Origin: Pestalotiopsis fici W106-1 | Lineage: Eukaryota; Ascomycota; Sordariomycetes; Amphisphaeriales; Sporocadaceae | Length of the DNA: 64,000 bases | Reading direction: 5' to 3' | Assembly (NCBI RefSeq): GCF_000516985.1 | Contig: NW_006917091.1 | Location: 2,583,399-2,647,398 of the forward strand | Shown: piece by piece, positions 11,379 to 22,047 of the stretch | How the letters are laid out: each line of letters opens with the position of its first letter | Numbering within the stretch: the first letter of the stretch is position 1 | Notes under the pieces: generated by a model | What the model was told of the DNA's origin: nothing | Databases searched by the model: none | Seen by the model: the letters and a program-made list of their open reading frames with translations, nothing else | Made by a program: the position numbers and the translations under genes

Positions 11379-11622
11379 TACACCTCCTCAAGGATTATAA
11401 ACGTTAGATCGTTACTTGCCCCACGCAGTGACCCAGCACCTCCCATCGGAATTTTACCACCAAAAAGAAGCCAATTTTCTATCTACTTCCATATCCAGTG
11501 CTGGAATCTTCCACAACCCGTACACAAACAGCATATATTATAGGGAGAGATACCTAACAGATCAGAGGGTTAGTGAGTGGAGCTTTGTACCGATCTAACA
11601 TTTATAATCCTTGAGGAGGTGT
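11379..11622. mobile_element. MITE with 37-bp terminal inverted repeats
   Basis: Left end 11379-11415 and right end 11586-11622 are inverted copies, identical at 35 of 37 positions (one C/T and one T/G difference). They begin TACACCTCCTCAAGGATTAT. TA dinucleotides flank both ends, fitting a TA target site of the Tc1/mariner (pogo/Fot1) type. The 170-bp interior encodes no transposase. The total length of 244 bp is typical of a non-autonomous element. Confidence 0.85.
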
Positions 11623-11950
11623 ATTGTGACTGCCGATGCCAACAGGGGTTGGCTCTTGGGAGCTGTGGAAGGTAATGATGTTCACAGGTTTTGGATAAGG
11701 AGGGCACTTAGGTTGCCAAGTTTATCAACTTTCTGTCAAAAGAATTAAGGAAAATGAGCGGCTGTTCGGGAACTACATTTTCAACCTCTGGTACGCGGAA
11801 CAAGAGAATTTCCATTCAGAGCCGCAAAAATGACCAAGTGAGGCGTTGAGCTATGGATTTCATGATTGGAACCGAAAGTTAGCAAAAAGAACAGAGTAGC
11901 ACCGAGCCAAATTCCAAGGATTGATTCCAATGCCTCTCGGAATTCAGTAG

Positions 11951-14900
11951 CTACACAAGACTGTCGATGTAGTCCCTGGCAAGGTCATCCAGCCACCTAT
12001 CCGTGGAATCATAAGGAGCGAAAATTGTAGGGGTCACTTCTGTATCCCCCAAGATCGATTCCTCCAGCGGGTACTGCAATACTGTGAAGTCATCGTCTAG
12101 CAGGTGCATCCCAGACTGCATTTCCTGTTCTTCAATCCCGTTAGAGTCAGAGAACTGAAGATTGATGCTGTCATCATCACCAGAGGAATTGGGCGCTGAC
12201 GATGAATCCGAAGAACCCGTAAATTTACACTGAGGGCATTCTCCATTCCAGGACTCGTCACCATAAAGGAATCTCGGACATGTATGATCCCCTATGGTGG
12301 CTTTTGGGCTAGCCGCAAGCCGACGATCTTCTTCCGTCCAGCCTCCATGCTTCTTCAGGAGCGCTACAATAGCACTGTAGCATTGGTCTTCGGCGAATCG
12401 CACGGCCCTGACAAAGTGTATTCTCAAAGCCCCCTCAACGTTTAGGTGCTGCAGAAGTAATGCTGATATGTCAATGAGTCCGCGTCGCGCTGCTATTTCG
12501 ATGGCTGTCATGCCGAATTGCATCGAAGGCAGTCCATTGACGTCCGCGCCATGCTCAAGAAGGAGAATTACCATCTCAAGATTGCTGCTCCGGACCGCAA
12601 ATTGCAAGGCTGTATGACCATGGGAAACTGATGCTGATGCGTTAACATCAGCGCCGGAGTCGAGGAGGAGTGTTGCCATCTCGATGTTCTTTACGTAAAC
12701 TGTAGCCTGTAACGCCGTCATTCCAGATACACCCGATGCCGGCGCGTTGATGTTGCTTCCAGATTCCAAGATGACTTTGGCGCATCCAAGCTTCCCAAAC
12801 TCCACAGCGAGCTGCAATGGCGTTCGAGAATCATCTACATATTCGCCATAAACAAAGTCGAAGGAATTGAGGCTGACGATTTGCTGTTGGAAAAGCTCAG
12901 GCTCAGCATGCAGACGAATTGCAGACATGAGGAGTTTGTGACCTAATTCCTCGTCTTTGATTGATGCAAGCGGATACGCCGTGCCCAGCCGCTGCCGCAT
13001 CTCCTTGCTGGCGAAATCTTGATTGAAAAGTGCTGATTCAAGTAGAAAATGATCAGGTGGGTGCTTGCGGAGAATTAATTCATTCACAAGTTGTTCTTGT
13101 TGCATGTAGGCCGCGGCCCATAATGGTGAGACCCAGCGCTTGTCTACTCGCTCAAAGTCTTGAAGCCTAATTCGACCACAACTTAAGACTTGCGGTCCAC
13201 TAGGCCAGGATTCGTACCAGAAAAGTTCAGGCCGGAGATCAAGAAACATTTCCACAAGTATGTGATCTTTCGTCAATATGGACTGTACAAACATACTCAC
13301 CTCAGCAGCGTCCAGGGCTCCCGGGGGTCGGCATTGGAACAGATATTGAACCATGCAGTGGTCAGAGGTGCCTTGGTATTTATAAACAGCCCGTTGAAGT
13401 GCCTTTGAGTTGTAGTGCCCGCCACTGTTAATGTATCTTTGTATCAATCGGAAGTTTCCGGCCTGGGCTGCGGTCTCCAGCACGGTGGTCCCATTTGTGC
13501 CAGGTGCCAGAATGTTGGCTCCAGAAGCTAGGAGATATTCACTAACGTCTTGTTGGTTTTGCCGAACAGCTTCAACAAGCTCGTCACGCCCAATACCTGC
13601 ACCGGCTTGAAATAGTCTGCTTATGCAGATTAATCCCCTCCGTTGCTCAATGGCAGTGAGAATTAGAGATCGTTCGCCACTCCCGTGTGCGATGCTTGCA
13701 TCTCTAGATAGCAAATTAATGACTAACTCATCATTTCCAAACCGAATTGCAAGAGAGAGCGTAGTATCAGACAACCAGGCACCAAGTCGCAATAAAACGA
13801 GCGCTGACTGGCTGTGTCTGAAGCGTATTGCACAATCGAGCGGTCTCCAGTGCCCCATCAATATGTCCATGTAGAAGGGCCCAGGAAAAACGGTGACTAA
13901 CTCCCTGTTTGGGCAACGATTGACGTCGCACTCATACGAGTGGAGCAACTCTATGAGTTCTGCATTACCATGTAATGCTGCCACTTGGACGGGAGAAACG
14001 AAAGCTCTCTGGCTCCATCGTGGTACGAGTCCATTATGGAGCAATAGACGTGCTATTCGGCAATCCGAGATCCATGCTAGCGCGCAAAAGGCCGAATTCA
14101 CCCACGTGTCATCATCTAGTATCTCGATGTCCATGTTCAAGAGCTTGTGTATCATACCTTCATCTGCTGCTAAACAAGCAGTAATGAATGTATGTCTGTA
14201 TATCTCCTTCCGACTACCATGATGTAAGATCGAGAGATTGAGTATGTCCAGAATGTCCGCATCGTTGATAATCACCCCAATTTGCATTGCCGAAATGGTG
14301 TGATACCTTTTGTACAATCGGACGCGTCCAGAATAGTGATGCATGGGGAATGGGCCCCAGTACGTGGGGGAGTGAACATTGACAGGTAGGATTGAAGGGA
14401 AAATCAGCATAGAATACTTGAAATCGTCAAAATTGTCAACGGAGACAATCTTGTCCGTTGATCCCTCGGTAATTAGAAGATGGACCATTTCTTTGTTTTG
14501 ACAAGCCACTGCTTCTAGAAGAGGAGGGAGCAGAATATTATGTTGGGCAGTGTCTAGCTGTGCGCCGTAACGTAAAAGCAGTTTGGCGAGTTTCATCGTA
14601 TGAGGTCCTGGTGATCGAGAACAGACAATCTGCAGCGGAGTAGGATTTCCAAGATCTGGCCTTGCCCCGTACTCCAGCAGTACAGTGGCCATTTGAACGT
14701 CACACGCTGAAGAAGCGAGCTGCAAGCGCGTGACTTGCCACACAGTATTCTGTTCTCGGACGAAATTGGCTCTGCCTCGGCACAGACAAATATCGAACTG
14801 CATACCATAACTCATGGGAAGATTGGGATTTTTGCCAGCTGCCAAGAATTTGGAAACTAGCAGTGATTGCCCAAACGTGACCGCAATTGCGAAGAAGGTC

Positions 14901-15936
14901 TCTTTGATAGCAGCTGATGTTAGATCTGGAGAGCGCAGTAGGTGATCAACGGCTGCAGGGGCTTCCCGACAAAGCCCATAGATTAACTTCATCATATGTT
15001 GGGCCAGTAGAGGATGCTCCACATCGTACCTTCTGTTTGATATCTGGAAGAGTAAAGTTTTGAAGATTTGTGTTGCTGTGATGCACCTCGGTTCCAACAT
15101 CGAGAATTGTACCGATTCTGGTGCATCTCCTAGGACCTGTGGTAGCGTCTGGTTGATAGTGGCCTCCCGATTCAAGGGCTGGCCCAAGGCTGTAGCGATA
15201 GAGAGATTAACATCCTCTTCGCTTTCCAGGTCATCGCTGCATAAGGCCAACGCCCGAACCATTGAGTCCATTAGAGGTTCTGGTAATTGGATACGGACTT
15301 TGCAGTAATTAGTGAAGGACCCAGTGATATAATATTGCAACGCGCGGAAGCGATATCCTTTACGTACTGGGATGTAAAAATCTCTCGAATTGTACCCACG
15401 GTAAGTTTGCTGGCCATTCCAAATGCTTTCGTGGCGCGGGTGGGCTGCCTATATGTATGAGCTGGCCTTCTGGACTCTGTGGGCTTGGTGCTAAGACTGT
15501 TATTCAATATCAAAAGCTATACGCTCTCAGCGGTGACTTCTCCTAGACGTACCTGTTCGAAATTTTCCAGCGAGTGATCTTCGACCATATCTTTGCGTTG
15601 ACTTCGTGACACGGGATTCCGAAAGAAGAATGCCATGTAGGCGCACTTGAGACTCTTTTCGCTGCTTTGTCCTTTTTCGTATAACATGGTCGACGTATTC
15701 CCACATCTCTTTCTTCGTATTTTTGCTGATCCTCCATTTCTTCAGCATGTATTCATATTGGTGCTTCCTGAAATGCTGTCAGTAATTATCCAGCGTGGAA
15801 ATATAGAAGCAGGACTTTACTTTTTCTCAAAACCGTGCCTCTGAACCATTTGTGACGACACCTCATTAAGTGTGAGACCCTCCACAAGGTAGAGTAAGGT
15901 GATTTCATCCTTGAAGGGCCCCCACTCACTTGCCAT
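11951..15936 (-). CDS. Clr5-domain ankyrin repeat protein
   Basis: Four exons: 15936-15821, 15767-15553, 15496-15368 and 15297-11951. Introns are 53, 56 and 70 nt, and the sum is exactly in frame (1,268 aa). The N-terminal ~60 residues form a Clr5 domain: WGPFKDEITLLYLVEGLTL, HGFEKKKHQYEYMLKKW and RISKNTKKEMW. Degenerate ankyrin repeats run through most of the rest, with clearer ones near the C-terminus (MTALQATVYVKNIEMATLLL, TALQFAVRSSNLEMVILLLE, GMTAIEIAARRGL). Near the end, HTCPRF...ECPQC may bind zinc. Clr5 domains occur at the N-terminus of many fungal-specific proteins, often with ankyrin or TPR repeats; their role is poorly known. The third intron (15298-15367) ends AAAG and is the least certain splice. 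Confidence 0.75.
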
Positions 15937-16161
15937 TTTCACGTTTCGCAACTGCTGACAATTGCCGGTACTAGACAAGGAAAGGAGAGACTGTTCTCTG
16001 ACTGAATGCCTGTACTTAATTTGGTGCAAAACGGATGGTGAAGTAGTTCAACAATTAAATTGATGCGCGCTGTAGATGCTTAAGTAGGTACTTGTATGGT
16101 GAAAATGGATAGCGAAAGATGTGCCTCATTACCCTAATACTTGCATCTGGCTGCACCTCTG

Positions 16162-16249
16162 ATTGGCTTATGTCAAAATCAGAGTCGAAAGTTGGCAATG
16201 TGCGTGAGATCTTTTACTGCAGCTCCCATTGGATTACGCCAAAACCAGA
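16162..16249. repeat. Short imperfect direct repeat
   Basis: ATTGGCTTATGTCAAAATCA at 16162 recurs as ATTGGATTACGCCAAAACCA at 16228. Most differences are C/T, suggesting decayed duplicated DNA. Confidence 0.35.
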
Positions 16250-17116
16250 CAGTCCGGTCGTGGCTTATCCGATGCAGTCAATGCAAGAGGCTTTTAGATT
16301 ATTGGATAATTTCTAAACCGGATTCAAAAAAGTTCAAGCCCGCGGTTTTGCATATTTTCGGAAGGTGGAAGATCAACAGATGGTATATTACATTGTCTAC
16401 CACAGGATTAGAGTCTCTCGGTAGAAGAAGCCACGCAGTCAAGGCACCACAATCCTGCGATTAAGTCCTTGAGGGAGCGTAGCATAGCATTCAATTCCGT
16501 TAAAATCGATACCACCATCAGCTATTTATTTATTACTCGCCAGTCTCATTAGGTAGCCGAATCAGCATTTGCAGCCATGGCGCAACTGTCAATAGAGACT
16601 ATAGTTGCCGTGATCAAACTTTGCGTTGTCCTGCCCGGTATCATCATGCCGTTGCACAGATAGTGGCTGCCCCGCCGTAGCCCGCAGCGAAATGAAGGCT
16701 GTGTTGGCGAATCCGGTCTCGCTGCGTTGCATCTTAAGCCCCGCTCATGCAGGCTTCTCAATCGACAATACGTGCAGGGCTTACGATGCCACCCAAGGCG
16801 TAATCCGATCACTCCAATGAATGGTTTGTTCCACAATCCAAGACTGCAGCCTAGGTTCAGATTGACAAGAGGGAAATCGAATTAGGCTCGGCCATTTGAA
16901 TAATTGAGCAAAATCCATATCTGGACCTCCATGGTGCTATCGCCTATGATGGTGGATATATGATGTGCCAAATGCATCTTCATCCGCGGTTCAGTTGCGG
17001 AAACCAAACAAAACGATGTCGCTCCGAGAAATGATTGCTATGACCATCTATTGCTGATAAATTCCATCTACGAAATTCATTCGAGAACACATTGAATTGA
17101 GAGGTTTTCTTGTTGC

Positions 17117-17172
17117 TTCCCGTTGTGTCACTCGAAAGGTGCCACACTATCCAGCCACGCAGTGGCGCATCA
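17117..17172 (+). repeat. Copy 2 of the 56-bp dispersed repeat
   Basis: The same orientation as the copy at 6144-6199, with mostly transition differences. It includes CCGTTGTGTCACTCGAAAGG and a GTGGCGCATCA end. Confidence 0.55.
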
Positions 17173-17663
17173 AGATCTGAGCTCACTGGGCCTGAATGTT
17201 GTGAAACTTCTCGCGACGCCGTTGGAGGGATTGTGGGGAATAGTCGAAATGAGATGGCGGAATAGTCCGCACACGGGGATTGTCCGAGCCAGGTACCAGA
17301 ATATACTGGGCGCGCATCATATTTCATATCTCCGCGCCGGACCTGTCCGCATCCCATATTCTGTTTCCTATTTACGTGCTAGCTCTCGTAAGACAGCAGA
17401 GAGTATCTGGGAAAGTGGACAACCTCCGCATTCGAGTTTGCGGGGCCCCGCAGATTAGTCCTTGTCCTTGGTATACTATAGATCTCATATAAGTAGGTAG
17501 GTACGTACAAGTCTTTGTGAATCAGACACATGATTTCGAGAAAGGTTGTGGACTCCATTCAAGTAGCACTTACGTCCACCAGTGGCGCATCGGAGTCACT
17601 TTATTCGAGTACCTAGCTTGCTTTTGTTCAGATATACGTTGTCGAGCTCACCAACAGGCCAAT

Positions 17664-18984
17664 ATGGGTCTCTTGATGTTGGCTTTGTCCTTGCAGCTGG
17701 GAATTACTCTAGCGCAGGATTATGTTTCCGACATTCCGTCCGGATTCAACGCATCGCAATGGGCTTTGATATCCTATCAAAACCCTTCTGCCTCTGTTCT
17801 TCCAGGCTCCTTCAACCGCTCAGTGTTTGATGCCCCATTCGAAAGCACAACATCTGACTCGTCTTTGATACAAATGTGAGCTATGTGTCTTATCACCGCT
17901 GGTTTCATGACTAATGACATCCATAGCAACAATTTTCTTAATACCACTGACTTTATTGCTTACGATGACAAGTTCTTTGACATAATTGGGCCAAATGCTG
18001 TCGTGGATCATGTTCAGTACCTCGCATTCCAGAGCCACGAGGCAGCGTGTTACAACCCGGATGCCAAAGAGCTCTTTTTCGTCGAATGGGGCCCTCCTGG
18101 TGGTCTTGCTGGAGAGCATTCCTGGCAATACATACTGGATACCGAGACAAATGTTCTTCGTAATATCACAACCAACCCACCAACTACAAATGTACATGGT
18201 TGCGTCTTTCACCGTGGTGCAATGTATGTGGTAACCGATGGTAGCCACCAAGAAACAGGAACTCTAGTCAGAATTGACCCAGGAAGTCTGAACAAGACGG
18301 TACTGCTAAACAACTACTACCAACAACCTTTCATGGGTTTCAACGATTTGGATATTGACCCGGACGGCAACTTCTGGCTCACCGACTCCAAAGCTGCCTA
18401 TGTGAGTGATGGTCAATTCATGAGACATGGGAGTGAGCTTATGTACTGACGCGACCCAGGGACGGTATCTGACTGAGTTCTACCCTCCAACCAACCCTAC
18501 AGTATACATGGTTAATGGAACTACAATGCGACCAAAGGTTGTGCACATTACCACTGGAAATGCAAACGGCGTCGCTGTATCGGCTCCATCCGATGGCCCT
18601 CGACAGCTCTATTTGCCTGACACGGGTGTCTCCACCTTCAGGACAGTGTCGCTCAAAGACCCATATGGAGACCGCAGGCTGACTGCCTACGATGTCGCAG
18701 CCGAGGGAGGTGTCTTGTCCAACCCGCGCCTGTTGAACAGTCCTATTTCTTACTTCTACGATGGAATCCGCGTCTCGAGGAATGGTTACATCTTTGCGGG
18801 CGCTGGCGATGGTGTAGACGTGATTGACCCTATCACTGGACTTACTCTCGGCACTATCCGGGTGGGCGGAGGAGAGAATTTGGCTGTCACCCTTGCTTTT
18901 GGCGAGCATGAGTTGTGGATTGTAGGGAGGGGTGGAGTGTGGCATGTCAGTGGGATACAAGAGAGACTCGATAGAACGTGGTAG
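17664..18984 (+). CDS. Secreted SMP-30/gluconolactonase-like lactonohydrolase
   Basis: Three exons: 17664-17875, 17927-18401 and 18460-18984, giving 403 aa. The introns start GTGAGC and GTGAGT and end TAG and CAG. A signal peptide (MGLLMLALSLQLGITLA) precedes a beta-propeller-like domain. Family landmarks are FFVEWGPPGG, NVHGCVFHRGAMYVVTDG, FNDLDIDPDGNFWLTDSKAA, YFYDGIRVSRNGYIFAGAGD and GVDVIDPITGLTLGTI. This is the SMP-30/gluconolactonase/LRE fold, close in layout to secreted fungal lactonohydrolases that open aldonate or pantoyl lactones with a divalent metal. Several N-x-S/T sites support secretion. It is followed on the same strand by the RraA-like gene, so it may supply an opened lactone acid for uptake. 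The substrate is not deducible from sequence. Confidence 0.85.
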
Positions 18985-19403
18985 TTAGCTAAGGTAGCAC
19001 GAGTGCAAATAATATGAAGCCAATTGACAATGCGTTACTCCCAATTACGACTTGAGCTGAATATTACACCGGCAACCAAAATATGGTCCTTACGCTATGA
19101 ATGGAAGACATCCCTTGGAGGAGAAGGGGGGTTCCTTGGTCTGGGTCCCGCGTGTAGACTTCGGACGTTTCCGTCGACGACGGCATTTTGCGGGGCTTGC
19201 GGGGCAGGATGTATCCGTTGGCATCCCCTGGGTACCCAGGTACGACATAGTAGCGGAACACATTCCCGGACTGGAGCTTACTTGAGAAGCTTGGGCATGT
19301 TCGTCATGAGGGTAGGACATTTGAGTCTGTTAATTCAATCACTGCACTGAAATAGTAATTGCTGAACGTCGTCAATTCGGGTCGAACACCAACACAAAGA
19401 AAC
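18985..19403. promoter_or_regulatory. Upstream region of the RraA-like gene
   Basis: 419 bp between two tandem genes on the plus strand. No gene is seen. A G-rich segment and GGTACCC-type palindromes occur near 19230. Confidence 0.35.
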
Positions 19404-20227
19404 ATGGCTTCCCCACGTGCCCTGGAGGCTCTTCGCAAGTTTACGTCGTGCGACGCAAGTATTCACAGTGCCTAGTTTCGTGGAAAATGAAGCTGACAAG
19501 GTACTAGATTGGCGATGCACTGGTCAAACTGAAATATCCATATGGCGGATTCCTCGACGGTATCAAGATGTTTTCGCCAGGCGCCATTGGCCGAGTATTC
19601 GGCCCTGCCATTACTGTGCAAATGGTCGAGATGAGCGACACATCGGCACCAAAACTCGACAAGCACTTTGTTGATCACAACGAGGATGGATCAATCATGT
19701 ACATTCAGCAGCCAAAGGGTCTTCCTTCGGCCTGCTGGGGCGGTTTGATGTCCACCCGTGCAAAGTTCCTTGGGGCTCAGGCTGTGGTTATTGATGGGCG
19801 GATGCGAGATGTGAGCGAACATCGTGAAATGGGATTCCCGGTAAGATTTTGCATATCAAGGGCACTATTTCGCTTTTTCTTCCCCTCCTAAAATGAAATC
19901 CATTGTTGCCTCTCACGATAGAATGCTAACAATCGGGGATTTTGGGTACAGGTTTTCGCACGCGGCAACTCGATCCTAGGATCAAATACCTTTACCCGGG
20001 CATCTCGAGTCAATATCCCACTGCAGTACAAGAACGATTTATGGATCAATCCAGGAGATCTGATGATTGCTGATGAGGATGGAGTTGTTGTGACACCCCC
20101 GTCGCTTGTGGAACAAGTTGTCGCTCTATGTCAGGAACGCGCGGAAATTGACGAGAAGATGTTTGTGGAGTTGCGCAAAGGCGGTGCTATGGGGGAACTG
20201 ATCAAGTCTCTACGGAAAGAGAAGTAG
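19404..20227 (+). CDS. RraA-like / HMG aldolase family protein
   Basis: Three exons: 19404-19454, 19508-19840 and 19952-20227, giving 219 aa. The first intron has a GC donor (GCAAGT) and a TAG acceptor, joining FTSCD to IGDALVKLKYPYGG. The second intron is 111 nt. Family hallmarks are GRVFGPAITVQ, ACWGGLMSTRAKFLGAQAVV, IDGRMRDVSEHREMGFPVFA and GDLMIADEDGVVVTPP. Bacterial relatives cleave 4-hydroxy-4-methyl-2-oxoglutarate or 4-carboxy-4-hydroxy-2-oxoadipate to pyruvate plus pyruvate or oxaloacetate, the last step of protocatechuate 4,5-cleavage and gallate breakdown. They use a D-x20-R-D metal motif. Here R-D is present but the first Asp position is Gly (WGGLM). Aldolase or oxaloacetate decarboxylase activity is therefore possible but unproven. 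The gene converges on the LigI-like gene. Confidence 0.85.
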
Positions 20228-20419
20228 ATAGTGATTGCTGGATCAATTTTAGACCATAAGACCAGGCAGATACCTCAAAACTGATTGTAAGAAGCTCATA
20301 AGCGTCAATGCATCTGACATTGGCAAAACTCTCATATACTAGGTACTCAAAGGAGGTTGTGCAAATGTGCAATAGCTAGATGGTGAAACCGTCTGTATTG
20401 CTTGGAAACAATTATGATT

Positions 20420-21400
20420 CTACTGTCCAAAGAGATTACTTGGATTCTCCACCATGACTTTGTCCCATTCCTCATCCGAAAGCCATGATCTCAAGCTCTG
20501 GAGCCACGCCTCGTCATCAACATCCATGAATGGTGTTTCCGCCATGGCCTCTTCATGTGTACGCACTTTCATTCTGGGCGTGTGAGGCCAGTCGCTTCCC
20601 CACAGGATCTGGTTCGGATTGGCATCGACAAAGGCGCGCACCAAGAATTTGAGGTCAGAATAGTGCGGCTTTTGCTCACTGACACGATACGGAGCACTGA
20701 GTTTGACGTAAAGCCTGCCTGTGCGAACCATGTTCATGATTGGCTCGAACCCAGGCTGGGTGGTTGGGTCATCGCGATATTCGGCAGGTAGCATACTGGG
20801 CCCTTTGAGAAGGGCAAAATGATCTGTAATCAGCGGGATCCCATCTCGACTGATATTTTCCTCCACAAAAGGCTGAAGTTTACTCCAGAACTCGGGGTAG
20901 ATTGTGGTCATTGTAAGACTCCACGGAAGGGACAACTTCTTTATTCTGGCAGCATGAGCTGACAGCGCAATCTTTTGTAGCTCAACATCTGCCATGGCGC
21001 GATATTGGTACAGATTCACTCGGACTCCTCGGACGCCAGCCTTGTGCATTGCCATGATCTCGTCATCGCTAGTCGTCTCGGGCTCAATGACACCAATGGC
21101 CTTGGTGGTCTCGGGGCCAAGTTCTGGTATGAAAGCTTTCAAAGAGCTGCAGTCATCTCCATATGATAATCCATGTGTGAGGACTGACTTTGTAATGCCA
21201 AGCCTCTTCTTGAAATCGGTAAATGCGTCAATCGTTGCTGGTGGCGGGGTGAGATGTCGGTCCGGGCTATACGGAAATGAGGCTTGAATCTGTTAGTATA
21301 AATGTGACTGCGGCGCTGCAAGGAAAGACTCACGATCAAAAATGTGGTGGTGTGTATCCCAACCACCTCTAGGGAAGTAGTTTCTCTTGGTCTCGATCAT
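20420..21400 (-). CDS. LigI-like amidohydrolase (pyrone-dicarboxylate hydrolase family)
   Basis: Two exons: 21400-21334 and 21282-20420, giving 309 aa. The 51-nt intron has a TACTAAC branch and an AAG acceptor, joining DTHHHIFD to PSFPYSPDRHLTPPPAT. The landmarks of COG3618 amidohydrolases are present: HxH (THHHIFD) near the N-terminus, GVRGVRVNLYQ, LITDHFALLKG and the C-terminal LWGSDWPHT. The best-known member, LigI, opens 2-pyrone-4,6-dicarboxylate to 4-oxalomesaconate in lignin-aromatic catabolism; other members act on sugar or other lactones. The gene is divergent from the mitochondrial carrier gene, with 647 bp between start codons. Together with the RraA-like protein it supports a lactone or pyrone route to tricarboxylates. 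Specificity is inferred. Confidence 0.85.
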
Positions 21401-22047
21401 ATTGCCGTGTTTGATGTTTGATATGTCCGACTATAACTTCTGGTCCTAGACTGTTTCTCAGGTTTCGTGGCAGCAGAGAAGTTACGTCCTTGTAGTTGGT
21501 AGAACAAACAATAAGCGAATGCATACGAGGTTTCAACTGACGCATCATATCAAGCAAGTCGGGACTAGTTCGCCCGTTTATGATCCATTATCTTCATATT
21601 TCTTGCAAACAGTTACGCTTGCCCACTTGCGACAAGGAGCACTGAGTCGTGTGACTATGGAGCTATCCGCCTGGATGGATCTCCATGGTTGGGGCAGTAG
21701 CGTCACCCCGCTGGAGAAACCCGCGTAGTGCACTCGCGCGCTATTCCATCGCCAAAGGGGCAATCCAGCCGCTGGAGGCTAGTGACTCGCACCGCTTGTG
21801 AGGCTTGATGGTCCCTGGGCACCTCCAGCAATGGTTAGCTGACTGTCGCGTGAATGCAATTGGTAAAAGTACCTAAACAATTATGCTTGACGGTACCATA
21901 GATTGCTTTGAGAATAGAAAAAAGAGTTTCCAGCATTTTGTTCCGGTTACCAGGTGTTCATGTATTCTACAATCTAAGACCATTCCATCGATTCTGAAGT
22001 TGTTCTTCTCAATACACTTAGTACAATCACACCAAATTTGAGCAGAC
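21401..22047. promoter_or_regulatory. Divergent promoter of amidohydrolase and carrier genes
   Basis: 647 bp between opposed start codons, with no supported gene inside. This is a likely bidirectional control region for two cluster genes. I see CGG triplets near 21781 and elsewhere but no convincing paired operator. Confidence 0.45.

Larger units (their letters stand above)
9876..11950. other. Gene-poor spacer with TATA box and MITE
   Basis: The first ~150 bp is the leader and promoter of the AA1-like gene. The rest has no supported gene. It holds the inverted-repeat element at 11379-11622, and the ORFs at 10045-10353 and 10722-11024 have no domain-like features. Confidence 0.5.
15937..17663. 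other. Gene-free spacer with degenerate repeats
   Basis: No supported gene. It contains copy 2 of the 56-bp repeat (17117-17172) and a short imperfect direct repeat (16162-16183 and 16228-16249). The promoter of the lactonase gene lies at its right end. Confidence 0.5.

Noticed and set aside
16549..16836. 95-codon minus-strand ORF, and a short plus-strand MAQLSIETIVAVIKL start near 16576
   Set aside because: Neither frame continues past short stretches or finds a convincing splice partner; the region looks like decayed repeats.
21139..21366. 75-codon ORF overlapping the start of the LigI-like gene
   Set aside because: It is the other-frame read-through of that gene's first intron and exon 2.
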